Source: Sphingomonas sanguinis
GTDB taxonomy: Bacteria > Pseudomonadota > Alphaproteobacteria > Sphingomonadales > Sphingomonadaceae
NCBI RefSeq assembly: GCF_001476905.1
Contig: NZ_LDTE01000086.1
Coordinates: forward strand, 23,951 to 87,950
Reading direction: 5' to 3'
DNA length: 64,000 bases
A program made the position numbers and the translations under genes. Shown here one piece after another: positions 42,738 through 51,189 of the stretch (within the stretch, counting starts at the first letter, position 1; each line of letters begins with the position of its first letter). The notes under the pieces are model-generated. The model saw nothing but the letters and a program-made list of their open reading frames with translations. It did not search any database and was not told where the DNA came from.

Positions 42738-43106
42738 ATGACTTGGCGATCTATCTATCGGCCGATATCGGCACTGCTGTTTGTGACGACCGCGACCATG
42801 GGTTTCGCCCAGTCGAACCGCCGCCCGCTCCCCGTGCCCGATGCCGAGATGACGGAGCCTGCCCGGGACACGCGCTCTGCCGATGTGCGCAAGCTGGAGA
42901 TCGCGGCGGCGGCGAAAGCGCGCACCCTGCCCGCGCTTACCGCAGGGATGGCGCAGGTTTGCCGCGTTCAATCCTGGCAGTTCGCCCTCGTTCCACAGCT
43001 CAACAATGCAGTGCGGATGGACGTCTCCCCGACGCTGGGCCGAAGCGAGCAGGAATGCCTGCGCAGCGTCGTCTATGCGAGCCGCTATCATTTCAGCCAG
43101 CGCTAA
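42738..43106 (+). CDS. Small exported protein of unknown function
   Basis: 122 residues. Signal peptide (residues about 8-24, ending GFAQ), then a charged segment, then a compact part with two cysteines (AQVCRVQSW and QECLRSV) that could form a disulfide. No recognised domain. AAGGGA precedes the start. It is divergent from the export operon, and its 141-nt upstream region must hold both promoters. It converges on the PilZ gene with 17 nt between stops. Confidence 0.55.
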   Translation: MTWRSIYRPISALLFVTTATMGFAQSNRRPLPVPDAEMTEPARDTRSADVRKLEIAAAAKARTLPALTAGMAQVCRVQSWQFALVPQLNNAVRMDVSPTLGRSEQECLRSVVYASRYHFSQR

Positions 43107-43123
43107 CGATTAACGACGCGCGC

Positions 43124-43582
43124 TCAGGCGAATTGCAGGACAACCTCGGCGAGACCAGCCCAGGTGCAAATCACCATCCCGGTCAGAACAGCCAGCGTAA
43201 GTCCGGGGCTGATCTTTGCCCGCGATAGCGGTCCCAGCATGATATTCGAACCGACAGCCTCGTCATCCTCGGCCAGAAGCAGTCGCGTGATCGCGCCCGC
43301 CGGCAATGCCTCGTCGAAACGACATCCATAGGCGCTGGCGGACCGCCAGATGATCCGGCCGCTGACCGCCCCCAGCCCGGCCATGTCGATTTCGACCAGC
43401 TGGCGCGGTTCGAGCTCCGCCTCGACGCTCAACGCACAACCTTCGCGCGCCACGTTGACGATGGTGACCGGCGACGGCGCCTGCCCGTCCCGCCGCAGCA
43501 CGGCCCGCTGCCCGACATCAGTGCGAACATGAGTCCGGCGGTCGGGACGAGTAAGCGCGGCCTGATGTACGAGCTGTGTCAT
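43124..43582 (-). CDS. PilZ-domain protein with C-terminal membrane helix
   Basis: 152 residues. PilZ domain with the RxxxR motif at R16-R20 (RRTHVR), beta strands through about residue 95, and the second motif position reading N43-V-A45-R-E-G48, where the usual Ser of (D/N)xSxxG is Ala. A C-terminal helix (about 125-148) may anchor it to the inner membrane. PilZ domains bind cyclic di-GMP; the altered second motif may weaken binding. Its place beside the EPS priming transferase suggests c-di-GMP control of EPS output. ATG at 43582 chosen over an in-frame TTG at 43597. Confidence 0.75.
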   Translation of the reverse strand: MTQLVHQAALTRPDRRTHVRTDVGQRAVLRRDGQAPSPVTIVNVAREGCALSVEAELEPRQLVEIDMAGLGAVSGRIIWRSASAYGCRFDEALPAGAITRLLLAEDDEAVGSNIMLGPLSRAKISPGLTLAVLTGMVICTWAGLAEVVLQFA

Positions 43583-43979
43583 ATCGAGACGATCCAACCA
43601 TTATGGGGACGAAATCATGATGCCACGCGGCCGCTTAATAGCCCGTTAATCCGCGCCAATTTGGCTATCTCAATAATCAATGCCGCTATCAGCATTTTGG
43701 CGGTGACGCCTAAGATGCTCCAATAATGCCATTAATTCACCCCACCCCGACACGCTGAAGGTCCTGACCCAGGAACGAAGCCGCACTGGCGCACAGATGA
43801 CGCTGCGACCCGGCCGCTGTCCCGGCCCCTCCTTTTTCGTGCGTTGTCGGGGTGTGGCTTTTGTAATAGCCCCAACGTCGGATGCTCCTGCGGGGGACGA
43901 AGAACCGTACTTCGAATGCGTCCAACGCTAGATCGCATGGATATATTGGAGCCTTTGGTTGTCCGAAGGGATTGAACAT
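43583..43979. promoter_or_regulatory. 397-nt intergenic region upstream of the priming transferase gene
   Basis: The left half is A/T-richer (TTAATAGCCCGTTAATCC, AATAATCAATGCC) and probably carries the divergent promoters of the PilZ and priming-transferase genes. It also contains a short GGCCG-CTGTCC-CGGCC hairpin at 43812-43827 followed by CCTCCTTTTTC, which could act as an attenuator in a long leader. I cannot assign -10/-35 boxes reliably. The Shine-Dalgarno AAGGG at 43966-43970 serves the GTG start at 43980. Confidence 0.35.
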
Positions 43980-45374
43980 GTGGTGGAGCGCGCTGTCTTG
44001 CGGGTCGCAGGCGGCGGCATGGCGGATCGTGACGCGGAACGCGGACGGGGTCTGACGCCCTTCGCCCTTCGACTGCGTCTCACCTTCCTGCTGATGGGCG
44101 TCGACCTGATCGCCTTCATGCTCGCCTTTGCGATCATCGAGCCGTTGAAGACGCTGGTCGGCAGCTGGTTCTCGGTCATGGCGATCGCGATGCCGATCTA
44201 TATTGGCATGGCGATGGGCACGAGGGCCTATGGCGGACATGCCTTGCGTGCCCGGGCGGGCAGCCTGTCCGCTGCGGTGCGCGCGGTGATCTTCACCTTC
44301 GCTATCCTGTTCCTGATCTCCTATTTCTTCCGGGTGGAGCAGCAGATATCGCGACTGGCCCTGGCCAGCGTGATGGCGTTGACCGTCGCCCTGATCGTCG
44401 CCGGTCGCCTGACCTTCCGATCCGTCATCGCGCGGATCTGGCCGACCCAGATCTGGCGGGAACTGGTGATCGTCGACGGCGTGGAGGCGACTGATGTCCC
44501 CGGTGCCCAGATGATCGACGCCGCCACGATCAACCTGGTGCCCGACCTGCGCGACCCCGCCATGTTCAACCGGTTCGCCGCGCTCCTGCACGGCATCGAC
44601 CGGGTCGTCGTGATCTCGACCGCCGAGCGTTACCAGAACTGGGCGATGATGCTGAAGGGCGGCCACGCGCAGGGCGAGATCGTGGTCGACACGCTCGGCC
44701 GGTTCGGTGCGATCGGTCTGGGCAAACTGGGCCAGTACGATACGGTCAAGGTGGCCGCCGGTCCGCTCGACGTGCAGCAGCGCCTGTTGAAGCGCACTTT
44801 CGACCTGGCGCTCTGCGTTCCGATCATCGTCGCGCTGGCACCGATCCTCATTCTGATCAGCGTGGCGATCAAGCTCGACAGTCCCGGCCCCGTCTTTTTC
44901 CGGCAGCGGCGGATCGGGCGCAACAACGCCTATTTCGACATCATCAAGTTTCGCTCGATGCATGTCGCCCAGGCCGACTCGCAGGGCGCGCGCTCGACCC
45001 AGCGACAGGACAAGCGCGTCACCCGCGTCGGCCGCCTGATCCGCAAGACCAGCATCGACGAGTTGCCGCAGCTCTTTAACGTCCTGGGCGGCTCGATGAG
45101 TCTGGTCGGTCCGCGCCCTCATGCCCTGGGCTCGCTGGCGGGGGACCGGCTGTTCTGGGACGTCGATGAGAGCTACTGGCATCGCCACGTCCTGAAACCC
45201 GGCATCACGGGCCTGGCGCAGGTGCGAGGCCTGCGCGGCTCGACCGTGCTGCGCGAGGACCTGACGAAGCGGCTCCAGTCCGATCTGGAATATGCGTCCA
45301 ACTGGTCGCTGTGGCGCGACATACGCATTCTGTTCATGACCTTTGGCGTCGTCGTTCACCACAATACCTATTGA
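43980..45374 (+). CDS. EPS polyprenyl-phosphate hexose-1-phosphate transferase (priming enzyme)
   Basis: 464 residues. N-terminal membrane part with four to five helices (about 35-150), a soluble CoA-binding-like middle domain, one further helix (about 272-292), and the C-terminal bacterial sugar transferase domain: LDSPGPVFFRQRRIG, FDIIKFRSM, TSIDELPQLFNVL, GSMSLVGPRP and PGITGLAQVRG. Such WcaJ/GelB/PssA enzymes transfer glucose-1-phosphate (or galactose-1-phosphate) from UDP-sugar to undecaprenyl phosphate, starting each repeat unit. The start is GTG at 43980 with AAGGG 9 nt upstream; an upstream TTG (43959) and a downstream ATG (44019) are alternatives. Confidence 0.92.
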   Translation: MVERAVLRVAGGGMADRDAERGRGLTPFALRLRLTFLLMGVDLIAFMLAFAIIEPLKTLVGSWFSVMAIAMPIYIGMAMGTRAYGGHALRARAGSLSAAVRAVIFTFAILFLISYFFRVEQQISRLALASVMALTVALIVAGRLTFRSVIARIWPTQIWRELVIVDGVEATDVPGAQMIDAATINLVPDLRDPAMFNRFAALLHGIDRVVVISTAERYQNWAMMLKGGHAQGEIVVDTLGRFGAIGLGKLGQYDTVKVAAGPLDVQQRLLKRTFDLALCVPIIVALAPILILISVAIKLDSPGPVFFRQRRIGRNNAYFDIIKFRSMHVAQADSQGARSTQRQDKRVTRVGRLIRKTSIDELPQLFNVLGGSMSLVGPRPHALGSLAGDRLFWDVDESYWHRHVLKPGITGLAQVRGLRGSTVLREDLTKRLQSDLEYASNWSLWRDIRILFMTFGVVVHHNTY

Positions 45375-45389
45375 GGCGGGACGGCGCTT

Positions 45390-45410
45390 CGCTCGGCCGC
45401 AGGCGGAGCG
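45390..45410 (+). terminator. Weak hairpin after the priming transferase gene
   Basis: CGCTC-G-GCC-GCA-GGC-G-GAGCG folds into an eight-pair hairpin with one G-G mismatch, 15 nt after the stop. A TTTT tract comes about 10 nt later rather than directly, so termination is likely inefficient if it occurs. Confidence 0.3.
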
Positions 45411-45495
45411 ACATGCAGATTTTGTCATGATATCTTAAAAGGCCGGAAAGCGTGTCCGTTCTATAAGCGACGGCCCCACGCACAAGGTTATCGCA

Positions 45496-45720
45496 ATGCC
45501 CGACGTTCAGCACCGCGCGGCGACTGTTTCTGCGACGCGGCCGGTCTTTTCCGGGCCATCCCGGTCCATGAGCGTCGACAGGATTGATCGCCGGCTCAGC
45601 GACATCGACCTGCTCGATGGCATCCGCCAGATCAGCCCCGCGAAGGTCGCGACCATTCTTGGCCTCGCCATCCTGTGCTGGACGCCCATCGCCGCGATCC
45701 TCGTCGACCTGCTCGGATAA
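45496..45720 (+). CDS. Small membrane protein of unknown function
   Basis: 74 residues. A polar N-terminal half and one C-terminal hydrophobic helix (about 48-72). A weak AAGG lies upstream. Codon use agrees with neighbouring genes. No family recognised. It sits between the priming transferase and the LapG-like protease, so may modulate one of them; gene reality is moderately supported. Confidence 0.45.
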   Translation: MPDVQHRAATVSATRPVFSGPSRSMSVDRIDRRLSDIDLLDGIRQISPAKVATILGLAILCWTPIAAILVDLLG

Positions 45721-45870
45721 ACCCTGGGTCGCGCTGTCCGATCCGCATCCGCTGTGTCGACAGCTCGCGGCGCGACCTGCGAAAATGGTGAATGACGGTT
45801 AAACCTTTCCCCTGAACCTGCACGCAATGGCTGATCCGCCACGGTCTCTCTCGATTTCGAGGAGATCGGC

Positions 45871-47025
45871 ATGGTTTCATTATCTGCCCGAACGACGACG
45901 CAATCCGCCCTGCTGACCCTGGCGGTGGCGACGCTGTGCGCGAGCGAGGCGCAGGCCAAGGATCTGCCCGGTGGCTTCATTCAGCCGGGCCAGGCGACCG
46001 CGGCGCCGCGTGGCTTTGTCGAGATGTGCGAAAGCGGAACCGAACCCGGCTTTTGCTCGCCCACCCGATCAGTGGTGGCCAGCGCCGCCCTGGTGACGGC
46101 AGGCTTGAGCGAGCGGGCAGGCGGTAGCGCCCTACGTTACCCTGCCCCCTCGTCCGATATGACGTCGGAGCTGCCGATCTTAGGACCTGCTTCACTGACG
46201 CCCGCGCCGTGTCCGCCTCCGCCGATTGACCCGCGATTGGGTCTAGGCCCAAGGCTGAACACGCGACTGACTGTCTTTCACGATAGTGCAGATTCGATGG
46301 CGCACGACTGTCCGGCGGCCGCCCCTTCTATGCCGAGCGCCGCCACCGCGTGGCAGAGCTTCACCCCGCCCGATCTCTTGCACGCGGTTGCGCGGCCAGA
46401 GCGACGCGTCGAAGACCTTGCCTTGTTCCCGGAACGCTCCACCGAACGACCGTTGAACGCGAGCCTGTGGGTTCGGCCCGCCCCTTGCGCGCCCGGTGCG
46501 ATTGCCAGCATGCTGTCGGCGGTCTCGACGCAGCTCTGTTCGTTTACCCTGCCCGAAACGCCCGCACCGCCCCCTTCGGTGCCGGACACGCCCATGGCAC
46601 CCCCCTCGTCCACGGCCCTGCCGGAGGCGGAGCTGAGGGCCATGCTCAAACAGGTGAACCACCATGTGAACAGCCGGGTTCGCCAGCGCACCGATGCCGA
46701 AATCTATGGCGTTGGCGAACTCTGGCGGCGGAGTGGCGACGGCAGGAACGCGGTCGGCGATTGCGAGGATCTGGCCATCGAAAAACGGGCCGAGTTGATC
46801 GCTGCGGGCTTTCCGCCGGATCGACTGGCCTTTGCCGTCGTCTATTCGCGCGATGCGGGCCTGCACACGGTGCTGGTCGCGCGGACCGAGGTTGAGGATG
46901 TCGTGCTGGACGGCCGTTCGCCCTATGTGACCAACTGGTCGAAGGTCCCGTATAGCTGGATCAGCGTTCAGTCGATGAACGACCCGATGCTGTGGTACGC
47001 GCCCGCCCGCGCCCAGGCCGCGTGA
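45871..47025 (+). CDS. LapG-like bacterial transglutaminase-like cysteine proteinase (BTLCP), extended
   Basis: 384 residues. Signal peptide ending AQAK (about residue 30), a long Pro/Ala/Ser-rich region (about 40-250) and a C-terminal BTLCP (DUF920) domain. The catalytic triad is recognisable as Cys298 (VGDCEDLA), His332 (GLHTVLV) and Asp347 (VVLDGRSP). LapG-type proteases cut surface adhesins in the periplasm under c-di-GMP control. Typical members are about 200-250 residues, so the 200-residue low-complexity N-terminal extension is unusual. GAGGAG precedes the start. It closes the plus-strand block after the priming transferase, and converges on the epimerase gene 13 nt away. Confidence 0.8.
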   Translation: MVSLSARTTTQSALLTLAVATLCASEAQAKDLPGGFIQPGQATAAPRGFVEMCESGTEPGFCSPTRSVVASAALVTAGLSERAGGSALRYPAPSSDMTSELPILGPASLTPAPCPPPPIDPRLGLGPRLNTRLTVFHDSADSMAHDCPAAAPSMPSAATAWQSFTPPDLLHAVARPERRVEDLALFPERSTERPLNASLWVRPAPCAPGAIASMLSAVSTQLCSFTLPETPAPPPSVPDTPMAPPSSTALPEAELRAMLKQVNHHVNSRVRQRTDAEIYGVGELWRRSGDGRNAVGDCEDLAIEKRAELIAAGFPPDRLAFAVVYSRDAGLHTVLVARTEVEDVVLDGRSPYVTNWSKVPYSWISVQSMNDPMLWYAPARAQAA

Positions 47026-47038
47026 CCACGGCGCGCCG

Positions 47039-48016
47039 TCACACGCCGTAATAGTCCCTGTACCAGCGGACGAAGTGCGCCAGACCCTCGGCCAGATCGG
47101 TCTGGGGGTCATAGCCGGTCAGCGCGTTCAGCTTCGACACGTCGGCATAGGTCGCGGTCACGTCCCCGGGCTGCATCGGTTTCATGATCTTCACCGCCGC
47201 GCGCCCGATCGTCCGCTCCAGCGTCTCGATCATCGTCATCAGCCCGACGGGCGTGCTGTTCCCGATATTCATCAGGCGATGATCGCCGCCCTTTGGCGGG
47301 TGGTCCAGCGCACCGACGATCCCGTCGACGATGTCGTCGATATAGGTAAAGTCCCGCGCCATCCGGCCCTCGCCGAATACCTCGATCGGCTCGCCCGCGA
47401 CTATCTTTCGGGTGAACGAGAAATAGGCCATGTCCGGCCGACCCCAGGGTCCATAGACGGTGAAGAAGCGCAGCCCCGTCTGCGGAAAGCCGTAGAGTGT
47501 CGCATAGGACTGGCTCATCAACTCGCACGCGCGCTTGGTCGCGGCGTAGAGCGAGACAGGCGACACCGACGGCTCATCCTCGCTGAAGCCTGCGCCGCCC
47601 ATCGACTTGTCGCCGTAGACCGAGCTGGATGAGGCGTAGACGAGGTGGGCAAATCCGGGCTGGTGGCGACAGGCCTCCAGGATGGCGAGATGCCCGGCCA
47701 GGTTCGACCGCTCATAATCGAACGGATGGTCGATGCTGTGTCGCACGCCCGCCTGCGCGGCCAGATGGACCACGCGCGTGATACCGTAATCGCGCATCAA
47801 CGCCGCGATGGCTCCGGCATCGGCCACGTCCATCCGGTGGAATGCAAAGCCCGCCTTGCCATCCAGACTCGCCAATCGCGCCTGTTTCAGGGCCGGGTCG
47901 TAATAATCGTTGAGGATGTCGACGCCGACGACCGTTTCGCCGCGCGCGAGCAGCCGATGGGCCGTGGCGTGGCCGATAAAGCCAGCCACGCCCGTGACCA
48001 GAACCGGTGCCGCCAT
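47039..48016 (-). CDS. NAD-dependent epimerase, UDP-glucuronate 4-epimerase-like
   Basis: 325 residues. Extended short-chain dehydrogenase: Rossmann motif TGVAGFIGHATA (about residues 8-19), catalytic SSSSVYG...Y-x3-K (YAATK), and the GVRHSIDHPFDY and FFTVYGPWGRPDMAYFSFT blocks typical of UDP-glucuronate 4-epimerases (CapI/LspL/GAE). It would make UDP-galacturonic acid from UDP-glucuronic acid for an acidic EPS. Donor specificity is inferred. It is 5 nt downstream of the CinA-like gene in the same orientation. Confidence 0.85.
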   Translation of the reverse strand: MAAPVLVTGVAGFIGHATAHRLLARGETVVGVDILNDYYDPALKQARLASLDGKAGFAFHRMDVADAGAIAALMRDYGITRVVHLAAQAGVRHSIDHPFDYERSNLAGHLAILEACRHQPGFAHLVYASSSSVYGDKSMGGAGFSEDEPSVSPVSLYAATKRACELMSQSYATLYGFPQTGLRFFTVYGPWGRPDMAYFSFTRKIVAGEPIEVFGEGRMARDFTYIDDIVDGIVGALDHPPKGGDHRLMNIGNSTPVGLMTMIETLERTIGRAAVKIMKPMQPGDVTATYADVSKLNALTGYDPQTDLAEGLAHFVRWYRDYYGV

Positions 48017-48021
48017 CGGCG

Positions 48022-48792
48022 TCAGATTCCCCCCGACACGACGTCATGCCCCTGCGCCTCCAGCGCAGCGGTCAGGTCGTTCAGGCAGGTCTCCACCTGA
48101 TCGGGATCAGGGCTGCGCACGACGAAATTGGCACCCGTCCGCCCCTCGCGGAAAAAGGGATAACTGCCGATCGCCACGCCATCATGCGCCTTTTCCGCCG
48201 TGCGCAGCAGGTCCGCGACCTCGCTTTCGCCGACCCAGCAGCCGATGGTGCCCGACACCACGGGCCGCCCGCCCTCCAGCGTGCCGGTCAGCGCATCGAG
48301 CATCCCGGCGGTGATGTGCGGCACCCCCGCCATGATAAAGATATTGCCGACCCGGATACCCGGCGCGCCCGACACGCGATTGGCGATCAACGAGGCCCCC
48401 TCGGGCGTCCGCGCCATCCGCGCGCGGGCGGGCGTGACGCCGCCACGATCGACATAATAGCGGTCTAGGATCGCCCGCGCCTCGGCATGTTCGATGACGG
48501 GCACCCCCAGCGCCTCGGCAATGGCATCGACCGTGATGTCGTCATGCGTCGGCCCGATGCCGCCCGTGGTGAACAGATAGTCGTTGCGCACACGCAGCGT
48601 GTTCACCGCCTCCACGATCGCCTCGGTCCGGTCGGCGACGACGCGCACCTCCGCCAGCCGGATACCCTGTACGTTCAGCCATGCGGCGACCTGGGCGACA
48701 TTCTTGTCCTGGGTACGGCCCGACAGGATTTCATCGCCGATGACGACCAGTGCGGCGGTCCAGATACGCTCGGGGGCGGAAGCGGATGTCAT
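48022..48792 (-). CDS. CinA N-terminal (MoCF-type) domain protein
   Basis: 256 residues. A MoCF/molybdopterin-binding-like domain (residues about 8-180) with AALVVIGDEILSGRTQDKN, FTTGGIGPTHDDIT and VGNIFIMAGVPHI, which match the N-terminal half of CinA (competence/damage-inducible protein). The C-terminal PncC-type nicotinamide amidase domain is absent. The domain has ADP-ribose pyrophosphatase activity in CinA proteins and may act in NAD salvage. The start at 48792 is upstream-divergent from map. Confidence 0.85.
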   Translation of the reverse strand: MTSASAPERIWTAALVVIGDEILSGRTQDKNVAQVAAWLNVQGIRLAEVRVVADRTEAIVEAVNTLRVRNDYLFTTGGIGPTHDDITVDAIAEALGVPVIEHAEARAILDRYYVDRGGVTPARARMARTPEGASLIANRVSGAPGIRVGNIFIMAGVPHITAGMLDALTGTLEGGRPVVSGTIGCWVGESEVADLLRTAEKAHDGVAIGSYPFFREGRTGANFVVRSPDPDQVETCLNDLTAALEAQGHDVVSGGI

Positions 48793-48842
48793 GGCCCGGA
48801 CATAGCCTCGCAAAACCGGCGACGCCACGCTATATCGCGCGC

Positions 48843-49670
48843 ATGACCGATTATGTGACCGTTTCCGCCGACGCGCCCCAGGGGCGGACCGGCGCGATCA
48901 AGCTCTGGGGCCGCGAGGCGTTCGACGGCATGCACAAGGCGGGCCGTCTGGCCGCCGAAACACTGGACATGCTGGTGCCGCACATGGTGCCGGGCGTGTC
49001 CACGGCCGAGATCAACCGGCTGATCCACCAGTTCATTGTCGAGCGCGGCGGGGTTCCCGCGACGCTGGGCTATCGCGGCTATGCGCATTCGACCTGCATT
49101 TCGATCAACCATGTCGTGTGCCACGGTATTCCGTCGGAAAAGACGCTGAAGGCGGGCGATATCGTCAATGTCGACGTGACCCCGATCGTCGATGGCTGGC
49201 ACGGCGATACCAGCCGCATGTACCTGATCGGCGACGTGCCGCTAAAGGCGCGAAAGCTGGTCGAGGTGACCTATGAATGCCTGATGCTGGGTATCGAGCA
49301 GGCCAAGCCCGGCAACCATATGGGTGATGTCGCCCACGCCATTCAGCAGCATGCCGAAAAGCACCGCTACGGCGTGGTCCGCGACTTCTGCGGCCATGGC
49401 CTGGGCCTGTTGTTCCATGACGCCCCCGAAGTCGTCCATGCCGGTCGCCCCGGCACCGGTCCCGAGCTGAAGCCCGGCATGATCTTCACCATCGAACCGA
49501 TGATCAATATCGGCCGCCCCGATGTGAAGCTGCTCGACGATGGCTGGACGGCGGTGACGCGCGACCGGTCGCTGTCGGCGCAGTTCGAGCATTCGATCGG
49601 TATCACCGAAGAGGGCTGCGAAATCTTCACGCTCAGCCCGGCGGGCTTCACCCAGCCGCCCTACGCCTGA
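48843..49670 (+). CDS. map: Methionine aminopeptidase, type I
   Basis: 275 residues. Removes N-terminal Met from new proteins in the cytoplasm. The pita-bread fold is recognisable, with the dinuclear metal ligands in DVTPIVDGWHGD (two Asp), CGHGLG (His), FTIEPM (Glu) and FEHSIG (Glu). The N-terminal tail of about 20 residues is normal for alphaproteobacterial type I enzymes. ATG at 48843 begins the conserved protein; the in-frame extension upstream lies over the divergent gene. Followed by ubiB 4 nt later. Confidence 0.95.
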   Translation: MTDYVTVSADAPQGRTGAIKLWGREAFDGMHKAGRLAAETLDMLVPHMVPGVSTAEINRLIHQFIVERGGVPATLGYRGYAHSTCISINHVVCHGIPSEKTLKAGDIVNVDVTPIVDGWHGDTSRMYLIGDVPLKARKLVEVTYECLMLGIEQAKPGNHMGDVAHAIQQHAEKHRYGVVRDFCGHGLGLLFHDAPEVVHAGRPGTGPELKPGMIFTIEPMINIGRPDVKLLDDGWTAVTRDRSLSAQFEHSIGITEEGCEIFTLSPAGFTQPPYA

Positions 49671-49674
49671 GGCC

Positions 49675-51189
49675 ATGATGCTGGGCGCGATCCGGGTGGC
49701 GGCGCGGGACCGCGCCCGGCTGGCCGAGGTGATTGCGACCACCTCGCGCTTCGGCCTGGATGTCCTGCTCGCGCGGCTCGGGCTCGATGCCGCGCGGCGC
49801 GATCCCGATGCGCTCCCCTTCGACCTGCCTGCCCGGACTCGGCTGGCGATGGAGGCGCTCGGCCCGGTCTGGGTGAAGCTGGGCCAAATCCTGGCGACGC
49901 GCGCCGACCTGCTGCCGCCCGAATGGATTGCCGACTTGGAACGGCTGCACAGCGCGGCGCCGCGCCTGCCCTTCGACCAGCTTCGCGAACAGGTCGAGGC
50001 GGCGCTGGGCGAATCGCCCGAAACCGCGTTCGCCCGCTTCGACGCCGAGCCGCTGGCCGCCGCCTCGATGGCGCAGGTCCACCGCGCCACGCTGGCCGAC
50101 GGGACAGACGTGGTGTTGAAGATCCGCCGTCCCGGCATCCGGGCGGTCATGGAAGCGGATCTGCGCCTGCTCACCCAACTGGCCTCGATGGTCGAGGCGA
50201 CCAACGCCGAAGCACGTCGCTATGGCGCGGTCCGCATGATCCGCGAGTTGGGCCGCGATATCCTCGAAGAACTCGACTTCACCAACGAAGGCCGCAACGC
50301 CGACCGGCTGCGGGAGGATTTCTCCGGTGACCCGCGTGTCGTCGTCCCGGTGATCCACTGGGCCTATAGTTCCGAAACCTTGCTGGTCATGGATTTCGTC
50401 GCAGGGGTGCCGCCGCGCGACGCGGCCACGCTGCGCGATGCGGGCATCGATCCCGCCGCCATCGCCTCGGCCGGGGCGGACATCGTGCTCGACATGACGC
50501 TGATCAACGGGCGTTTTCATGGCGATCCGCATCCGGGCAACCTGCTCTGCCTGCCCGGCAACCGGATCGCCATGCTCGACCTGGGCCTGATCGGCCATGT
50601 GTCCCCACGTCGGCGCGAGGAGGTGATCGCCTTCACCCAGTCGATCGCGAACAGCGACCCGAGCCTCCTTGCGGAAACGCTGAAGAACTGGTCGCAAACC
50701 GATGATATCGTACCCGAACGCTTTCAGGCGGTGGCCGACCGGCTGGTCGCGCGGCATGGCGGCGGGCCGATCCGGATGGCGGCGATGCTCGGTGATATCT
50801 TCCCCATATTGCGCCAGGAACGCATCGTCCTGCAGCCCGACATGCTGCTGCTGTTCAAGGCGCTCATCACCATCGACGGCGTGTTGAGCGGCATCCAACC
50901 CGACTTCGACCTGTCCGCCGCGCTGCGCCGGGCCAGCGCGCGGATCGTCGAGGCGCGACTGTCGCCCGAACGCTGGACCCGGCGCGCGGCCGCGCTGGCG
51001 CTGGAACTGGACCGGCTGGGCGACGACCTGCCCCGCCTGATCCGCGCAACCACCCGCAAGCTGGAAAGTGAAAATTCCGCCGTCTCGACGACAGGGGTCG
51101 AGGCGGCGATCCGCACCGGCGCGGGCTGGATCGCGGGCGCTCTGGTCATCATGGGACTAGCCATCGGCGTGGCGATGCGGCTCGGTTAG
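49675..51189 (+). CDS. UbiB/AarF-family atypical kinase
   Basis: 504 residues. ABC1/ADCK/UbiB family: the KxGQ-type motif VKLGQILATRADLLP, the Ala-rich nucleotide loop AAASMAQVHRA, catalytic-loop FHGDPHPGNLL and MLDLGLIG (DFG-like DLG). Two C-terminal hydrophobic segments end the protein. UbiB proteins are needed for ubiquinone biosynthesis and act on membrane lipid or COQ proteins through ATP hydrolysis. It could be ubiB itself or a second AarF paralogue, so no symbol is given. Two adjacent ATGs (49675, 49678) are possible starts; GAGG spacing favours the second. Convergent with the next gene (4-nt overlap). Confidence 0.88.
   Translation: MMLGAIRVAARDRARLAEVIATTSRFGLDVLLARLGLDAARRDPDALPFDLPARTRLAMEALGPVWVKLGQILATRADLLPPEWIADLERLHSAAPRLPFDQLREQVEAALGESPETAFARFDAEPLAAASMAQVHRATLADGTDVVLKIRRPGIRAVMEADLRLLTQLASMVEATNAEARRYGAVRMIRELGRDILEELDFTNEGRNADRLREDFSGDPRVVVPVIHWAYSSETLLVMDFVAGVPPRDAATLRDAGIDPAAIASAGADIVLDMTLINGRFHGDPHPGNLLCLPGNRIAMLDLGLIGHVSPRRREEVIAFTQSIANSDPSLLAETLKNWSQTDDIVPERFQAVADRLVARHGGGPIRMAAMLGDIFPILRQERIVLQPDMLLLFKALITIDGVLSGIQPDFDLSAALRRASARIVEARLSPERWTRRAAALALELDRLGDDLPRLIRATTRKLESENSAVSTTGVEAAIRTGAGWIAGALVIMGLAIGVAMRLG

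Noticed and set aside
43812..43837. Hairpin plus T-run as a rho-independent terminator
   Set aside because: The stem is only 5 bp and there is no gene ending just upstream on the plus strand; at most a leader attenuator.
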